A stretch of 64,000 bases of DNA from Candidatus Nitrosacidococcus sp. I8 (GTDB lineage: Bacteria > Pseudomonadota > Gammaproteobacteria > Nitrosococcales > Nitrosococcaceae). Location: contig NZ_OX241534.1 of the NCBI RefSeq assembly GCF_945836005.1, positions 496,001 to 560,000 on the forward strand, written 5' to 3'. The notes under the pieces are model-generated. The model made no database searches and was not told the DNA's origin. It saw only the letters and a list, made by a program, of their open reading frames with translations. Below are positions 47,195 through 57,088 of this stretch, in pieces; position 1 is the stretch's first letter, and every line of letters begins with the position of its first letter. A program made the position numbers and the translations under genes.

Positions 47195-48127
47195 TTAATG
47201 CTCAATATTATTTATTTTCTCTACGGCGGCAATAATTTCATTATATAGAATCTCCCAACTTTCATTGATATTTTTTAAAGTATCTGCAACATCTTTGCTG
47301 ACATATACTAAATTAGTTACTTGATCGCTTATTCTTTGAAGAGCAGATTCATGAGGATTATAAGCAACTATATTCTCTAAGTTACGAGAATGTCGATCTA
47401 TAGTTCTTTTATGGCTAATACCACCTAGGAGAATTTCAAGACTCCCAATAGTAATAATAGTCGCACCAAAAAGAATAAACTTTTTGCCCATCCCGTTAGT
47501 ATCAAGATCGATTAGCCCGCCAAGAATAAAAATAATGCTACCGATAATTAGCATTGCTACTAGACCAGCATCTATTGCAATTCCTCCGTGAATCTGTTCA
47601 CGTAAAGATTGGTTATGAGCATGAAGATAGTCTATCTCTTCTTTATCTTCAATACTCACTATATTTATTGATGTAATCGCTTGATTAAGATTCTCATCTT
47701 TTACTTTAATATTTGCTTGAAAAGATTGTAAGCTCTCAAAAAGAATTAACCAGCTAGATTGCTTACTCTCCGCCTCGCTTTTTAAATTCTGTAAATTGCT
47801 AATAAGATCTTCACGATTATCTTTTTGATTTAGCTTGTTAGTAAGTACTTCTAAAGAGGGGTATAGGGCATCAAAACGCTCTAAAAATTGATCTAATTCG
47901 TCACGAGCATGAGCAAGGGTAGGATTAAGATTATTTTTCCACTCAAAACAAGAATCTCTTATTTCCCGTAAAGGCTGATCAACCATATGTAAATCAAAAG
48001 GTCTTTGAGCAAGTACTACCCTTACATAGGAGTCAAGGAGCTCGCAAGAATTTAATAATAGGCGATTTTGGCCATGTATTTTTTTGCTAATTGAAAGTTG
48101 TTGGAAATTACTATGTTCGCTGGTCAT
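47195..48127 (-). CDS. Coiled-coil protein with a central pair of membrane helices
   Basis: A 310-residue protein I do not recognise. Residues ~1-175 are charged and helical, with leucine-rich heptads (LEVLTNKLNQKDNREDLISNLQNLKSEAES). Two hydrophobic segments at ~183-205 (IAIDAGLVAMLIIGSIIFILGG) and ~215-235 (KFILFGATIITIGSLEILLGG) form a hairpin in the membrane, and the C-terminal ~70 residues are again helical (DQVTNLVYVSKDVADTLKNI). Both ends would lie on the same side of the membrane. No signal peptide, enzyme motif or cysteine cluster is seen. It follows the YchJ-like gene on the same strand after ~150 bases and precedes the Sel1 gene by ~60 bases. Confidence 0.6.
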   Translation of the reverse strand: MTSEHSNFQQLSISKKIHGQNRLLLNSCELLDSYVRVVLAQRPFDLHMVDQPLREIRDSCFEWKNNLNPTLAHARDELDQFLERFDALYPSLEVLTNKLNQKDNREDLISNLQNLKSEAESKQSSWLILFESLQSFQANIKVKDENLNQAITSINIVSIEDKEEIDYLHAHNQSLREQIHGGIAIDAGLVAMLIIGSIIFILGGLIDLDTNGMGKKFILFGATIITIGSLEILLGGISHKRTIDRHSRNLENIVAYNPHESALQRISDQVTNLVYVSKDVADTLKNINESWEILYNEIIAAVEKINNIEH

Positions 48128-48276
48128 TTCTTATACTCTAGTACACTAGGTATAAAATTTAGCATAAAAAGAAATGGTTTTACAGAAACTATAAAGGGTG
48201 GCATTAAAATAAAGGAAACTTAAATAGCATACTTCTATTTGAGTAGATCAATAAAGATTGGTTGGAACCGAATCAA

Positions 48277-48768
48277 TCATTTCCCACAACATCGTTTATA
48301 TTTTTTGCCACTACCACAAGCACAAGGTGTATTTTTCCCTAGATTAGTTTGTTGATCTGGTTGGGCAATGGATTTCACTTTACCATCTAAATAATACCAA
48401 TATCCTTGCTGTTTTTTAAAGCGACTAATTTCATTTAATACATATTGTTTATCATTTAATGAATAATATGCTTTAAATTCAACAATTCCTTTGGAATCAT
48501 TTTCTTCCCCTTTTTTCTTTTCAATAATCTCTAAGCGATTCCATTGGGTTTCGCTTTTAGGAAAATCTATTTTTTTAGGCCGTGTAGTGTTATCCCAAGT
48601 AGCTATTGTATATTCTTTATTTTGTATCGCAAAAGCAGTATAGCGAGCTCGCATTAATGTTTCAGCTGTAGATGCTTGCTTTTCTCCAGAGTGATACACA
48701 CCGCAGCACTCTGGGTAATTTAACCCAGAATTACAGGGGCACAGAGTGGTGATTTGTGCTTCTGACAT
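48277..48768 (-). CDS. ychJ: YchJ/UPF0225-family SEC-C motif protein
   Basis: A protein of ~163 residues with a zinc-binding SEC-C motif at each end: CPCNSGLNYPECCG near residues 9-22 and CACGSGKKYKRCCGK at the C-terminus. Between them is the UPF0225 core (AETLMRARYTAFAIQNKEYTIATWDNTTRP and WNRLEIIEKKKG). This matches YchJ-type proteins of unknown function; SEC-C motifs also occur at the C-terminus of SecA, where they bind zinc and SecB or ribosomes. I start it at 48768: the aaagga ribosome-binding site is correctly spaced, and the first SEC-C motif follows at once. An in-frame ATG at 48798 lies within relA. The start is one base after the relA stop, so translation is coupled to relA. Confidence 0.85.
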   Translation of the reverse strand: MSEAQITTLCPCNSGLNYPECCGVYHSGEKQASTAETLMRARYTAFAIQNKEYTIATWDNTTRPKKIDFPKSETQWNRLEIIEKKKGEENDSKGIVEFKAYYSLNDKQYVLNEISRFKKQQGYWYYLDGKVKSIAQPDQQTNLGKNTPCACGSGKKYKRCCGK

Positions 48769-48769
48769 C

Positions 48770-50665
48770 TTATTTTTTCCTTTGAACCCATGAAACATCG
48801 ATCAAGCGTTTTTGACGCTCTAAGGATAATTTTATAATGTTAATGCAATTAGTCCGGTGCGCGGCAACTCCGTTATTTTTGGTAATATAACCAATAATTG
48901 AATCTTTCACTATAGGTTGGCAGCAACCTGCTCTTCGTGCCGATATGTCACTTATTCCAGTGGCTTGTATGCTATATTGGTCTAAACTCTTCTTATAGGG
49001 CATGCTCGAACGGCTAGGAGATGATTTTATTAGCTCTACTTTAGTTATTTGTTCCTTAATTGCTGTATTGAGTTGATTAATACTAATATCGCCATAGCCT
49101 ATTGCAGCTAATAAATTATCTTCACTCTGATGGTGAAATTTTTTTAATAGAGGCTTTAAATCTACTTCATTTAATTTATTTCTATGGCGAGTTTGCTCAA
49201 GCAAAACCCTCCCTTGGTCTATATAAATAGGTTGGTCTTGTAGCTTAAACCAGTGTTGAATTTTAGCCCGAGCTTGAGTAGTGTATAAGTACCCTAACTT
49301 CGGATTAAGCCAATCTCTACTTGGAGTACTTTCTCGAGCGGTGAGTATTTCAATTTGCTGTCCGCTGATGAGTTTTTGAGTAAGAGGTGCAATAACCCCA
49401 TTGATTTTAGCCCCCCTGCATCGATGTCCTACTTCTGTATGGATAGTATAGGCAAAATCTAAAGGGGTAGATCCCTCTGGTAAATCAATGACCTGTCCTG
49501 TAGGGGTAAAGACATACACCCGATAATCAAATACTTTAGTTTTGAGCTGATCTAATACGTGGTGGTTTAAATTTTCTTCTCCTTCTTCTTTTTTTTCCAA
49601 AAAACTCCGTAGCCAAATAATCCGTTGTTCAAAACTAGAATCTGATTTAGATCCCTCTTTATATCGCCAATGGGAAGCTACTCCTAATTCAGATTCTTGA
49701 TGCATTTCTAGGGAACGAATTTGAATTTCCACGGACTTTCCTAAATGATCTCTTACGGCCGTGTGCAGAGAGCGATAACCATTCGCCTTAGGACGAGCAA
49801 TATAATCATCAAACTCTTCAGTAATAGGAGTCCACAAATTGTGGACTAGACTCAGTGCTGCATAGCACGATTTAGTATCTTGGACGATAATTCGAAAAGC
49901 GTGTATATCGAATAATTGCTCGAAATCGAGGTGCTTTGCCTGCATCTTCTTCCAAATGCTATATAGATGCTTAGGTCGACCACTGACCTTTCCTTGGATA
50001 TTTGCTTGGGCGAGGGTTTGTTCAATTTGCCCAATAACTTGGGCAACGTATTGTTCACGGTCAGATCGGCGTGCTTTTAATTTCCCAGCAAGATCTTTAT
50101 AAGCTTTAGGATTTAGGTATCGTAAAGCAAAATCTTCAAGTTCCCACTTAAGCTGCCAAATCCCTAAGCGATTTGCAAGGGGGGCAAAAATATCTAAAGT
50201 TTCTTGACCTAATTGTTGATGTACCGATTCTGTATCGTTTTTAGCTTGACGTAGCAAACATAGGTGATTTGCTAAACCGATCAGCACTACTCTAGGATCT
50301 TCTACGATAGCCAGCAGCATTTTGCGGAATTTCTCCACTTGCTCTGGAGATTTTTTGTTATATAAATAATGATTGAGTGCTAAAAAATGCTCTGACCCCT
50401 GAAGTAAACGAGTAATAACTAGTCCTAGTTTACGGGTAGTTACTCGATAGTCAATGACTCCTTTTTCCGCTGCAGGAAGTAAAAATCCAGCTACTTGTGT
50501 TTCTATATCTACTTTTAAATGAGAGAGTAATTCTACTAACGTATACCCTTGGGATGTTAAAGAAGCATCCACACCCATCCAATGGGTAAGTAATTCTTTC
50601 GCTTTTTTAAAGTCTGAAGAATCTTGATAGTCAACAGTATTAAGATAAGAATATGCTAATACCAT
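48770..50665 (-). CDS. relA: GTP pyrophosphokinase RelA lacking the C-terminal ACT domain
   Basis: A 631-residue RelA-type (p)ppGpp synthetase. Residues ~45-185 are the inactive pseudo-HD domain (no HDxxED). The synthetase covers ~200-335: GRPKHLYSIWKKM at 229-241, LFDIHAFRIIV at 251-261, and EFDDYIARPKANGYRSLHTAV from 284, where the EFDD acidic motif marks RelA rather than SpoT. The TGS domain is at ~377-440, a helical region follows, and the zinc-finger domain (CCQPIVKDSIIGYI...VAAHRTNC) is at ~575-625. The protein stops there, six residues after the segment corresponding to the end of the zinc-finger domain, so the ACT/RRM domain (~85 residues in E. coli RelA) is absent. Its stop is one base from the ychJ start. 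Confidence 0.92.
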   Translation of the reverse strand: MVLAYSYLNTVDYQDSSDFKKAKELLTHWMGVDASLTSQGYTLVELLSHLKVDIETQVAGFLLPAAEKGVIDYRVTTRKLGLVITRLLQGSEHFLALNHYLYNKKSPEQVEKFRKMLLAIVEDPRVVLIGLANHLCLLRQAKNDTESVHQQLGQETLDIFAPLANRLGIWQLKWELEDFALRYLNPKAYKDLAGKLKARRSDREQYVAQVIGQIEQTLAQANIQGKVSGRPKHLYSIWKKMQAKHLDFEQLFDIHAFRIIVQDTKSCYAALSLVHNLWTPITEEFDDYIARPKANGYRSLHTAVRDHLGKSVEIQIRSLEMHQESELGVASHWRYKEGSKSDSSFEQRIIWLRSFLEKKEEGEENLNHHVLDQLKTKVFDYRVYVFTPTGQVIDLPEGSTPLDFAYTIHTEVGHRCRGAKINGVIAPLTQKLISGQQIEILTARESTPSRDWLNPKLGYLYTTQARAKIQHWFKLQDQPIYIDQGRVLLEQTRHRNKLNEVDLKPLLKKFHHQSEDNLLAAIGYGDISINQLNTAIKEQITKVELIKSSPSRSSMPYKKSLDQYSIQATGISDISARRAGCCQPIVKDSIIGYITKNNGVAAHRTNCINIIKLSLERQKRLIDVSWVQRKK

Positions 50666-50687
50666 GATTTATTTAATTTTAGGGTAA

Positions 50688-53600
50688 TTAAATTTTTTCC
50701 CACAGAGATTTTAGTCGCTTAGAAGAAATAGAGCAACTTGTACCAAGTTCTTGAGCAAAAAGAGAAACACGATACTCCTCTAGCATCCAGCGATAGGTAG
50801 TCAATTCAGGTCTTATTTTTCCCTCTTTATACTGGATTTTCCATCTTTTGAGATAAGCTTCCCATAAAGAAAGAATTTCTTTACATCGCTGCTGATCTCG
50901 CTGAGGATCCTGATGTAATTTAGTATAGCGAAGTTTTATCGCCTCTAAGTAGCGAGGAAAATACCCTAAATAATTAGGTGGCGTTTCAGAGATAAACCCA
51001 TGATAAATCAAATAAGTAAGTTGCTCTTTTATATCATTGATACTGACTAGCCAGCCTATAGGTGATGAGCTATTTATAGTTTTTATAATCAAGTGGTATT
51101 GATTCAAGATTTCTGCAATTAAATGGCAAAATTTATTTGCAGTTGAAAATAAATCAGATTTATGTTGATCCTGCCGTAGGACAAATTCTTTTTCATTACG
51201 AATTAGGGGGCGATTTGTCAGAAAAGTTCTATCAATAATTACTTTAACCATCTCGTCTTTCAATTCCTCGCAAGAACACTGAGAAAATGAATGTTCATCC
51301 CTCCATGGAGAGAGAGGAATATGGGTATAGTACAAGCATGTTTTCTGAATTTTTGGTAAATTTTTCCTTAGTGTTTTTATTTGGCTGCCTAAAGTAAGTA
51401 TGAAGAGTCGCCTTAAACCCACTGAAGTTATTTCTTCTGCTTCTTCTTTTGAATCTTTAACTATTAAAGAGGCTGAATTTCCTTGATCTTGGAGTGCGGG
51501 ATAAGCAAGAAGTGGTAATCCTTGTTGCTCAAATTCAATGTGCTCAGGTAGATCTCCAAAATCCCATTGGGTAATTTTTTCCTGATCAGGATAAATATTT
51601 ACCTTTTCAAAATGAATTTGTGCTTTATGCCCCCATTTTTTTTGTAAAGCATCCAAATCCCGACCAGTAGCCAGTATTTGATTTTTTTCATCTATCAATT
51701 GGAAGCCCATCAACAAATGAGGTGGAAAATTGATATCTTCCCAAATTTTTTCTGTAATGTTTATGCCTGCTTTTTTTCGTAATTGATTAGCGAGTACCTC
51801 TAAAAAGTTACCCTCTCTAAAGCTAAGTGATTGACAGCAAGATTCGGCAAAATCAGGAACAGGTACGAAACAACGGCGTAGATTTTTAGGGAGTGATTTT
51901 ATCAAAAAAATAATTTTTTCTTTTAATAATCCAGGCACAAGCCACTGAAATGGTTCATTATTGAGTTGGTTTAGTACTGCAATAGGTACGACTGCCATCA
52001 CACCATCTTCAGAGTGGCTAGGATCAAACCGATAAGAAAGTGCGAAAGGTATTCCTTGGATTGTAATCTTGTCAGGAAACTTATCTTGAATAATCTCATC
52101 CACATCACGGCGAATAAGCATTTCCTCTGTTAAGTAAAGCAAGTTTACATTATCTTTACTCGCTTGCTGATACCAATGCTCAAAGCGAGTACCACTATAA
52201 ACATCTGCTGGAATATGTTGATCATAAAATTGGTAGAGCACCTCCTCATCGACTAATATATCTTGCCTTCTATTTTTATGTTCTAAGTTTTCAATATTAT
52301 TAATTAGTTCTTGATTATGATTAAAAAAAGAAGAAGAAGTTTTATATTCACTGTTAATGAGTGCTTCTCGAATAAAAATTTCCCGAGAATGTTTAGCATT
52401 AATAGGTCCATAATGCACTCGCCGTTTCGGTACAATGACTAGTCCATAGAGGGTTACTTGCTCATCAACCATCACTTGGGCAGGATTCTTTTCCCAATGA
52501 GGGTTAAAATAACTATGCTTTAGTAGATGAGAGGCAAGGGGTTCAACCCATTGGGGATCAATTTTAGCGACACAACGAGCATAGAGTTTAGTGGTTTCTA
52601 CTAACTCTGCAGCCATAATCCATTTTAGTGCTTTCTTAAATTGTCCAGATCCGGGAAAAATATGTAATTTACTATTTCGAGTGCCTAGGTACTCTTCTTT
52701 TTCTGTTTTAAAAGCAATATTAGTGAGCAATCCAGCTAATAATGCTTGGTGAATGATGTTATATTCTGCCGGGATTTGATTAATAGAAAAGCCAATTTGT
52801 GTTGCTAGATCTTGTAATTGATGATGGGTATCTTGCCATTCTTTTAAGCGAAGGTAAGATAGAAAGTGATTGTGACAATAAGTGCGAAGCTTATTTTGGG
52901 ATAGCTGACTTTTTTGATGCTGGAATTCTTCCCAAATATTTAGATAAGAGAGAAAATCTGATTGCTCATGAAGAAAACGGGCATGAGCTATATCTACTGC
53001 TTGCTGCTGCTCTAAGGGTCGCTCTCTAGGATCTTGAATACTTAAGCCACTAGCAATAATTAGTATTTCTTTAAGGCAATGAAAGACACCCCCTGCAATA
53101 ACGATACGGCCAATTTTAGGATCTACAGGTAAGCAAATAAGTTGTTTACCTACTTTAGTTAGGTTTTGGCTTTTATCAATTGCCCCGATCTCTAATAATA
53201 AACGAAGACCATCGTTAATCATTTTAGTAGGAGGTGGATCAATAAAAGGAAAATCCTCTGGATCGCCTAATTTTAATCCTTTCATTTGTAGAATTACTGA
53301 CCCTAGATTAGTACGTAAAATTTCTGGATCAGTAAACTCTGGACGATTTTGGAAATCCATTTCACTATAAAGACGAATACATACCCCTGCTGTAATACGT
53401 CCACATCGACCTGCTCTCTGATTAGCACTGGATTGGGATATTTTTTCAATAGGAAGTTGTTGTACTTTATTCCTTGTACTATAGCGACTAATGCGAGCAA
53501 GACCTGTATCAATTACATAATGAATGCCAGGTACCGTTAAAGAAGTTTCAGCTACATTAGTAGCCAAAATGATTCGCCGCTTACCTTGAATAGGATTAAA

Positions 53601-54602
53601 TATCTGATTTTGTGCCGTGTTAGATAATCGCCCATAGAGAGGTAGTACATCGCTGTGAAGGGTAGGGTGTTTTTTTAAGAAGGTAGTTGTTTCATGAATT
53701 TCTCGCTCTCCGGGCAGAAATACTAAAATGTCACCTAACCCTATTTTGGTACATTCTTTAATTCCCGCTAAAATTCCTTGTTGAATATCTTGATCTTCTT
53801 TATCTTCAGCTTCCCTATCTAAAGGGCAATAGCGAATTTCTACTGGATAGCTTCGACCTGATACCTCAATGATTGGTGCTTGGCTAAAATGATCAGAGAA
53901 TTTTTTAGTATCAATAGTTGCTGAGGTGATAATCACCTTTAAATCAGGTCTCTTAGGTAAGATTTGTTTTAAATAGCCTAATAAAAAATCAATATTTAGG
54001 CTTCGCTCATGAGCCTCATCAATAATTAAGGTATCGTAGTAATTTAAATTAGGATCCTTTTGAGTTTCAGCAAGCAAAATCCCATCAGTCATTAACTTAA
54101 TGTAAGCTGTGGGATTGAACCGATCCTGAAAGCGTATTTTATAGCCCACTAAAGCTCCTAAAGGGCTAGCCAACTCTTCAGCAATGCGTGCCGCTACGCT
54201 TCGAGCAGCGATCCGTCTAGGTTGAGTATGACCAATAATCCCAGAAATTCCACGATTAAGCTCTAGACAAATTTTGGGGAGCTGGGTTGTTTTTCCAGAG
54301 CCTGTTTCACCACATATAATAGTGACTTGGTGCTGCTCAATAGCAGTTTTAATATCTGCTTTACGATCAGTAATGGGAAGTCCCAGAGGAAATATAGGAG
54401 TAGGACGATTATTTTGGCGTTGCTCTCTTTTAAAGTAGGATTGTTCAACGGCTTGAATAATAGAAGTTAGCTGAGAGTCTTGAGAGTTTGGCTCGTTTTT
54501 TATAAGCCGCTGTAGTTGGTTTTTTAATCGGCGCTGATCATACCCCATGCAATAGGGAATTTTTGATTTCAAGCGATGCAGTTGTTCTAGATATAGGCTC
54601 AC
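50688..54602 (-). CDS. hrpA: ATP-dependent RNA helicase HrpA
   Basis: A 1304-residue DEAH-box helicase. Motif I is ICGETGSGKTTQLPKICLE, motif Ia TQPRRIAARSVA, motif II DEAHERSLNIDFLLG, motif III SATID, and motif VI QRAGRCGRI in the second RecA domain. These are followed by the winged-helix/HA2 region (~480-650) and the long HrpA-specific C-terminal half, with YSGTRFEHWYQQ and PADVYSG segments. HrpA resolves stalled ribosomes in E. coli and processes fimbrial mRNA. Full length matches the ~1300-residue family. The stop is 22 bases upstream of the relA start, so the two may be cotranscribed. A terminator of the gene upstream lies just before its start. Confidence 0.96.
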   Translation of the reverse strand: MSLYLEQLHRLKSKIPYCMGYDQRRLKNQLQRLIKNEPNSQDSQLTSIIQAVEQSYFKREQRQNNRPTPIFPLGLPITDRKADIKTAIEQHQVTIICGETGSGKTTQLPKICLELNRGISGIIGHTQPRRIAARSVAARIAEELASPLGALVGYKIRFQDRFNPTAYIKLMTDGILLAETQKDPNLNYYDTLIIDEAHERSLNIDFLLGYLKQILPKRPDLKVIITSATIDTKKFSDHFSQAPIIEVSGRSYPVEIRYCPLDREAEDKEDQDIQQGILAGIKECTKIGLGDILVFLPGEREIHETTTFLKKHPTLHSDVLPLYGRLSNTAQNQIFNPIQGKRRIILATNVAETSLTVPGIHYVIDTGLARISRYSTRNKVQQLPIEKISQSSANQRAGRCGRITAGVCIRLYSEMDFQNRPEFTDPEILRTNLGSVILQMKGLKLGDPEDFPFIDPPPTKMINDGLRLLLEIGAIDKSQNLTKVGKQLICLPVDPKIGRIVIAGGVFHCLKEILIIASGLSIQDPRERPLEQQQAVDIAHARFLHEQSDFLSYLNIWEEFQHQKSQLSQNKLRTYCHNHFLSYLRLKEWQDTHHQLQDLATQIGFSINQIPAEYNIIHQALLAGLLTNIAFKTEKEEYLGTRNSKLHIFPGSGQFKKALKWIMAAELVETTKLYARCVAKIDPQWVEPLASHLLKHSYFNPHWEKNPAQVMVDEQVTLYGLVIVPKRRVHYGPINAKHSREIFIREALINSEYKTSSSFFNHNQELINNIENLEHKNRRQDILVDEEVLYQFYDQHIPADVYSGTRFEHWYQQASKDNVNLLYLTEEMLIRRDVDEIIQDKFPDKITIQGIPFALSYRFDPSHSEDGVMAVVPIAVLNQLNNEPFQWLVPGLLKEKIIFLIKSLPKNLRRCFVPVPDFAESCCQSLSFREGNFLEVLANQLRKKAGINITEKIWEDINFPPHLLMGFQLIDEKNQILATGRDLDALQKKWGHKAQIHFEKVNIYPDQEKITQWDFGDLPEHIEFEQQGLPLLAYPALQDQGNSASLIVKDSKEEAEEITSVGLRRLFILTLGSQIKTLRKNLPKIQKTCLYYTHIPLSPWRDEHSFSQCSCEELKDEMVKVIIDRTFLTNRPLIRNEKEFVLRQDQHKSDLFSTANKFCHLIAEILNQYHLIIKTINSSSPIGWLVSINDIKEQLTYLIYHGFISETPPNYLGYFPRYLEAIKLRYTKLHQDPQRDQQRCKEILSLWEAYLKRWKIQYKEGKIRPELTTYRWMLEEYRVSLFAQELGTSCSISSKRLKSLWEKI

Positions 54603-54619
54603 AGCAGAAAATATTTAGC

Positions 54620-54647
54620 AAAAAATAACCCTAACTAAGTAGGGTTA
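54620..54647 (-). terminator. Terminator downstream of the DUF2024 gene
   Basis: An 8-bp stem (TAACCCTA at 54626-54633 with TAGGGTTA at 54640-54647) and a 6-base loop. On the minus strand it is followed by a T run (A tract at 54620-54625). It separates the DUF2024 gene from hrpA. Confidence 0.7.
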
Positions 54648-54730
54648 CTTCATTTTTAAAACGAAACTAAATTGAGAGAGGAGCTAACTCAGCCCTAATA
54701 AGCAAAATAAATATGAGTTAGTTGAATAAA

Positions 54731-55003
54731 TTATCTAGCTGGAGAGGGACATCCTTCCATTTGGAATATATAATACCCATGCTGTTGAATATGATCTTTT
54801 ACTTTTGGGTTTGCACTTTCACTATGGCAATATCTACAGGATTCTTGCTTAATATTGGCGGCTTCAATTCCAATACTCTTGAGCCACTCTGATGCGTGTT
54901 GCTGTGCTGTTTCTTCCGGTTTGCCGGTAGGAAGGAAAACATCGAAATGAAGACGCTTATTTGCTGTAGTGGTTACATAAGTATCATATACATCAATTTG
55001 CAT
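54731..55003 (-). CDS. DUF2024 family protein
   Basis: A 90-residue protein. The N-terminal IDVYDTYVTTTANKRLHFDVFLP, the central HASEWLKSIGIEAANIKQESCRYCHSE and the final GYYIFQMEGCP match the small DUF2024 family of unknown function. It has a CxxC pair followed by a His, which could bind a metal, and a Cys close to the end. It lies alone on the minus strand, divergent from cysJ across a ~250-base A/T-rich gap, with its own terminator. Whether it is linked to sulfite reduction cannot be told from position alone. Confidence 0.82.
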   Translation of the reverse strand: MQIDVYDTYVTTTANKRLHFDVFLPTGKPEETAQQHASEWLKSIGIEAANIKQESCRYCHSESANPKVKDHIQQHGYYIFQMEGCPSPAR

Positions 55004-55251
55004 AGCTTGCTACTCCTTATATAGATATTAGTTATATAAACATTTCTATCTGCTAATGAAGATAATTCTATTTAATAAAATGAGCAAGAAGTATTGTGAG
55101 ATACCTATATAATAAAAAATTATAGTAATTAATTTTTTATTCTTTTACATTATAAGGGATATTTGTTATTTTTTAATCTACTCTCTTACAAGATGTATAT
55201 TAAATACCAGTTTAGATAAGGAATTACCTAAGTAGTAGCTTACATTTATTC

Positions 55252-57075
55252 ATGGGAAATAATTTTTTTAGTGCTCAAAATAGTCCACTCACTGCGGAAC
55301 AAGCTGCACTTTTAAATCAGCTTATTGGAGATCTTTCTCCAGAACAGAGAACTTGGATCAGTGGTTATCTCGCAGGCCTTAATGCCGTAACCATAGGTAG
55401 TGTAGCTTCGCAGATAGTCGCAACTACTGTTAGCAACACATCGAATCCTATTACTGTACTATTTGGTTCTCAAACAGGCAATGCAGAAAAGCTTGCCGAA
55501 AAATTATGTACTCAGCTTACAGAAGCAGGATTTGCTCCAAATCTCTGTAGTATGGGAAGTTATAAGCCTAGGCAGTTAAAAAAAGAGCACTATCTTTTTA
55601 TTATTGCAAGTACCCATGGTGAGGGAGATCCTCCTGACAATGCAGAGATGTTTTATGAATTTCTTCATAGTACCAAAGCACCTAAGCTAGAAGAGTTAGA
55701 ATTCTCTGTGCTTGCCCTTGGAGATAGTAGCTATGAATTTTTCTGTAAAACAGGACATGATTTTGACTCTAGATTACACACATTAGGTGGGAAGCGGATA
55801 CTAGACTGTCTCAGTTGTGATGTGGACTATGAAGAAGAGGCAGATGCTTGGATTGCCAACATAATACAAACGCTTTCACAAAAACTTACTACTACAGCTC
55901 AATCAGTATCTAGTCCATCATTCATAAACGTAACCAACAATGTTGGATCTACCTACTCTAAAAAGAATCCTTTCTTAGCACCATTGCTTGAAAATATTCA
56001 GATTACAGGGCGAGGATCGAGCAAAGAAGTACGGCATATTGCTCTATCTTTAGAGGATTCAAATCTTTCTTTTAAACCGGGGGATGCCTTAGGGGTTGTG
56101 CCTACTAATCACCTTGAATTAGTCACTGAATTAATTGGAACTTTAGGCTTTAGCTGTGAGGAGAAAATTACTAATACAAAAGGGGAAGAAATATCATTAG
56201 ATAAAGCCCTATCCCATGAGTATGAAATTACTACCATTACTCGACCATTTTTAGAAAAATATGCTACGCTTGCTGAATCTCAAGAATTAGATGAACTCTT
56301 AAAAGAAGAAAACCGGGAGCGGTTTCGGAAATATATTTACGGGCGAGAAATTATTGATATAGTACAGACTTATCCTATCACCGGAATTACTGCTAATCAA
56401 TTTATCGGGTTGCTTCGAAAGTTACCGCCAAGACTCTACTCTATTGCCTCAAGTTATCAAGCTAATCCAGATGAGGTTCATCTTACCGTTGCGATTGTAC
56501 ATTATAAAAGCTATGGCCGATCTCGCTATGGTGTTGCGACCACTTTTTTAGCAGAACGGGTATCTGAAGATAGTACAGTACCTATTTATATTGACAGTAA
56601 TAAAAATTTTCATCTTCCAGAAAATTCAGATACACCGATGATTATGGTAGGTCCTGGTACTGGTGTAGCACCTTTTAGGGCATTTTTAGAAGAACGGGAA
56701 TTTTTAGAAGCATCAGGAAAAAATTGGCTATTTTTCGGAGATCGTAACTTTCACACAGATTTTCTCTATCAGCAAGAATGGATCACGCACCGTAAGAGCG
56801 GTCTACTCACTAAAATTGATGTCGCTTTTTCTCGAGACGATACTCATAAAACCTATGTACAGCATCGTATGCTGGAACGTAGCAGCGAAATTTATACTTG
56901 GCTAGAAGAAGGTGCTTATTTTTACGTATGTGGAGATGCAGAATCCATGGCACCTGATGTACATGAAGCCCTATTAACGATTATAGAAAAAGAAGGAGAT
57001 GTTTCCCGAGAAAGGGCTACAGAATATGTACGAGATCTCCAACAAAATAAGCGTTATCAACGAGACGTATATTAA
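55252..57075 (+). CDS. cysJ: Sulfite reductase (NADPH) flavoprotein alpha subunit
   Basis: A 607-residue diflavin reductase that passes electrons from NADPH via FAD and FMN to CysI. The FMN/flavodoxin domain covers ~68-205 ([43 protein letters not shown]). The FAD domain contains PRLYSIASS, and the NADPH domain has [23 protein letters not shown] and [13 protein letters not shown]; it ends with QRDVY, the usual CysJ C-terminus. cysI follows after 13 bases. This is assimilatory sulfite reduction to sulfide for cysteine synthesis. The 249 bases upstream hold no gene; they are A/T-rich and should include the promoter. Confidence 0.97.
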   Translation: MGNNFFSAQNSPLTAEQAALLNQLIGDLSPEQRTWISGYLAGLNAVTIGSVASQIVATTVSNTSNPITVLFGSQTGNAEKLAEKLCTQLTEAGFAPNLCSMGSYKPRQLKKEHYLFIIASTHGEGDPPDNAEMFYEFLHSTKAPKLEELEFSVLALGDSSYEFFCKTGHDFDSRLHTLGGKRILDCLSCDVDYEEEADAWIANIIQTLSQKLTTTAQSVSSPSFINVTNNVGSTYSKKNPFLAPLLENIQITGRGSSKEVRHIALSLEDSNLSFKPGDALGVVPTNHLELVTELIGTLGFSCEEKITNTKGEEISLDKALSHEYEITTITRPFLEKYATLAESQELDELLKEENRERFRKYIYGREIIDIVQTYPITGITANQFIGLLRKLPPRLYSIASSYQANPDEVHLTVAIVHYKSYGRSRYGVATTFLAERVSEDSTVPIYIDSNKNFHLPENSDTPMIMVGPGTGVAPFRAFLEEREFLEASGKNWLFFGDRNFHTDFLYQQEWITHRKSGLLTKIDVAFSRDDTHKTYVQHRMLERSSEIYTWLEEGAYFYVCGDAESMAPDVHEALLTIIEKEGDVSRERATEYVRDLQQNKRYQRDVY

Positions 57076-57088
57076 GGAGGTAAGAGCA

